Shown: piece by piece, positions 7,382-7,757 of the stretch | Position numbering within the stretch: position 1 is the stretch's first letter | Layout of the letters: each line of letters begins with the position of its first letter | Assembly: GCA_900556615.1 (NCBI GenBank) | Contig: USPP01000061.1 | Span: 1-7,757, forward strand | Length of the DNA stretch: 7,757 bases | Direction of reading: 5' to 3' | Source: an uncultured Eubacteriales bacterium | Lineage (GTDB): Bacteria > Bacillota > Clostridia > Oscillospirales > CAG-272 | Made by a program: the position numbers and the translations under genes | The notes under the pieces: generated by a model | Databases searched by the model: none | What the model saw: the letters and a program-made list of their open reading frames with translations, nothing else | What the model was told of the DNA's origin: nothing

Positions 7382-7546
7382 TTAGGTTATGTATATCGCA
7401 TAATCAACGTACAGTATCTTGTCCGGCAGTAAAAGGGCAGCTATACAGAAAAAATCAAAAACCACGGAAGCAACCGTAAGAAGGGTTTTGCGCTCTTTTC
7501 TGATCTCATAATTTTCCTTTGGCGTTTTAAGGAAATACAGCACAAT
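7382..7546 (-). pseudogene. Possible remnant of a small membrane protein (C-terminal end), 54 codons
   Basis: Open on the minus strand between an in-frame TAG just upstream and TAA at 7384-7382, ending 65 nt before the SGNH operon. The product has a polar basic stretch (KTPKENYEIRKERK) followed by a hydrophobic span of about 20 residues (LLTVASVVFDFFCIAALLL) and a short tail ending YAIYIT, like the last segment of a polytopic membrane protein. There is no ATG. A GTG (7543) could start it but has only a weak site upstream. I do not recognise the family. It may be a decayed 3' end or chance. Confidence 0.22.
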
Positions 7547-7595
7547 GCACCGCTAACACCTTTATTGCGCATATGCTTGCATCTTTTCCGTCATA

Positions 7596-7703
7596 CTTCA
7601 CCAATTTCGTCGGCAGAGGAGTCACTCTTGCCTCCTCAATTTGTATTGTCCGACGAAAAATCCGGCGGCGCAACTGTACAACAATCATTGTGCGGTATTG
7701 CCT
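7596..7703 (-). repeat. Right copy of the structured ~107-bp repeat
   Basis: This is the better-formed copy. Nested inverted repeats can pair: an outer 9-bp helix TTTCGTCGG (7605-7613) with CCGACGAAA (7650-7658), and an inner helix GAGGAG (7616-7621) with CTCCTC (7632-7637). Read on the minus strand it matches the left copy block by block, in opposite genomic orientation, so the two copies face each other across the SGNH operon. Similarity fades beyond the minus-strand GTGAAG at 7596 and becomes unclear past 7703. No coding signal is seen. Confidence 0.65.
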
Positions 7704-7757
7704 TAAGAAACAGGATCAGAGAGACAGTAAACCACACAAGCGATGCGGCGGGGAGGG

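Larger units (their letters stand above)
7317..7757. other. Gene-free stretch upstream of the SGNH operon
   Basis: No confident gene is present. It contains the right structured repeat, a short open frame that may be a gene remnant, and hexamers resembling promoters on both strands. On the minus strand TATTAT (7363-7358) could be a -10 for the hydrolase operon, but no acceptable -35 lies 16-18 bp upstream, so the operon may be read from a promoter outside the window. On the plus strand TTGACA (7369-7374) and TATATC (7392-7397) are 17 bp apart but face no recognisable gene. Confidence 0.6.

Noticed and set aside
7573..7757. Plus-strand frame from ATG 7573 open to the window end through the right repeat.
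   Set aside because: It has no ribosome binding site and is arginine/cysteine-rich without a domain. It follows the structured repeat, and the left copy does not keep the frame intact.

Overview
The window looks like chromosome from a gut-type anaerobic Firmicute (Clostridia; Oscillospiraceae- or Ruminococcus-like). The reasons are moderate GC with AT-rich spacers, AGGAG-type ribosome binding sites, sigma-A promoters, a very large secreted DNRLRE/YD-repeat protein and cytoplasmic SGNH hydrolases. This taxonomic call is inference from style. Every supported gene is on the minus strand, so transcription runs from right to left.

Right part (about 7757 to 5348). An apparently gene-free stretch holds a structured repeat (7596-7703) and a possible membrane-protein remnant (7382-7546). 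It is followed by a tight two-gene operon for SGNH/GDSL hydrolases: a 224-aa enzyme (7316-6642), then a 320-aa enzyme with an N-terminal beta-rich domain (6630-5668). Neither has a signal peptide, which suggests cytoplasmic removal of ester groups such as acetyl from imported glycans. A second, inverted copy of the structured repeat (5469-5575) lies downstream, and a strong intrinsic terminator (5384-5348) closes the unit. The operon is therefore bracketed by diverged inverted copies of one roughly 107-bp element.

Left part (5347 to 1). A good sigma-A promoter (5191-5162) drives a leader of about 200 nt. The leader holds a well-initiated 32-codon small ORF (5115-5017) whose stop codon lies inside the 5' arm of a hairpin followed by seven U's (5023-4983). 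This has the layout of a translation-sensing attenuator. After it begins one unbroken reading frame of at least 1651 codons (4954 to the window edge). It encodes a secreted protein: signal peptide, Clostridia-type N-terminal domain, DNRLRE domain, YD/Rhs core with two carbohydrate-binding-like sandwich modules, and a YD-repeat array. Its C-terminus, where a toxin or anchor would sit, is outside the window.

The most interesting items are the small-ORF/terminator leader of the giant secreted protein and the inverted structured repeats around the hydrolase pair.
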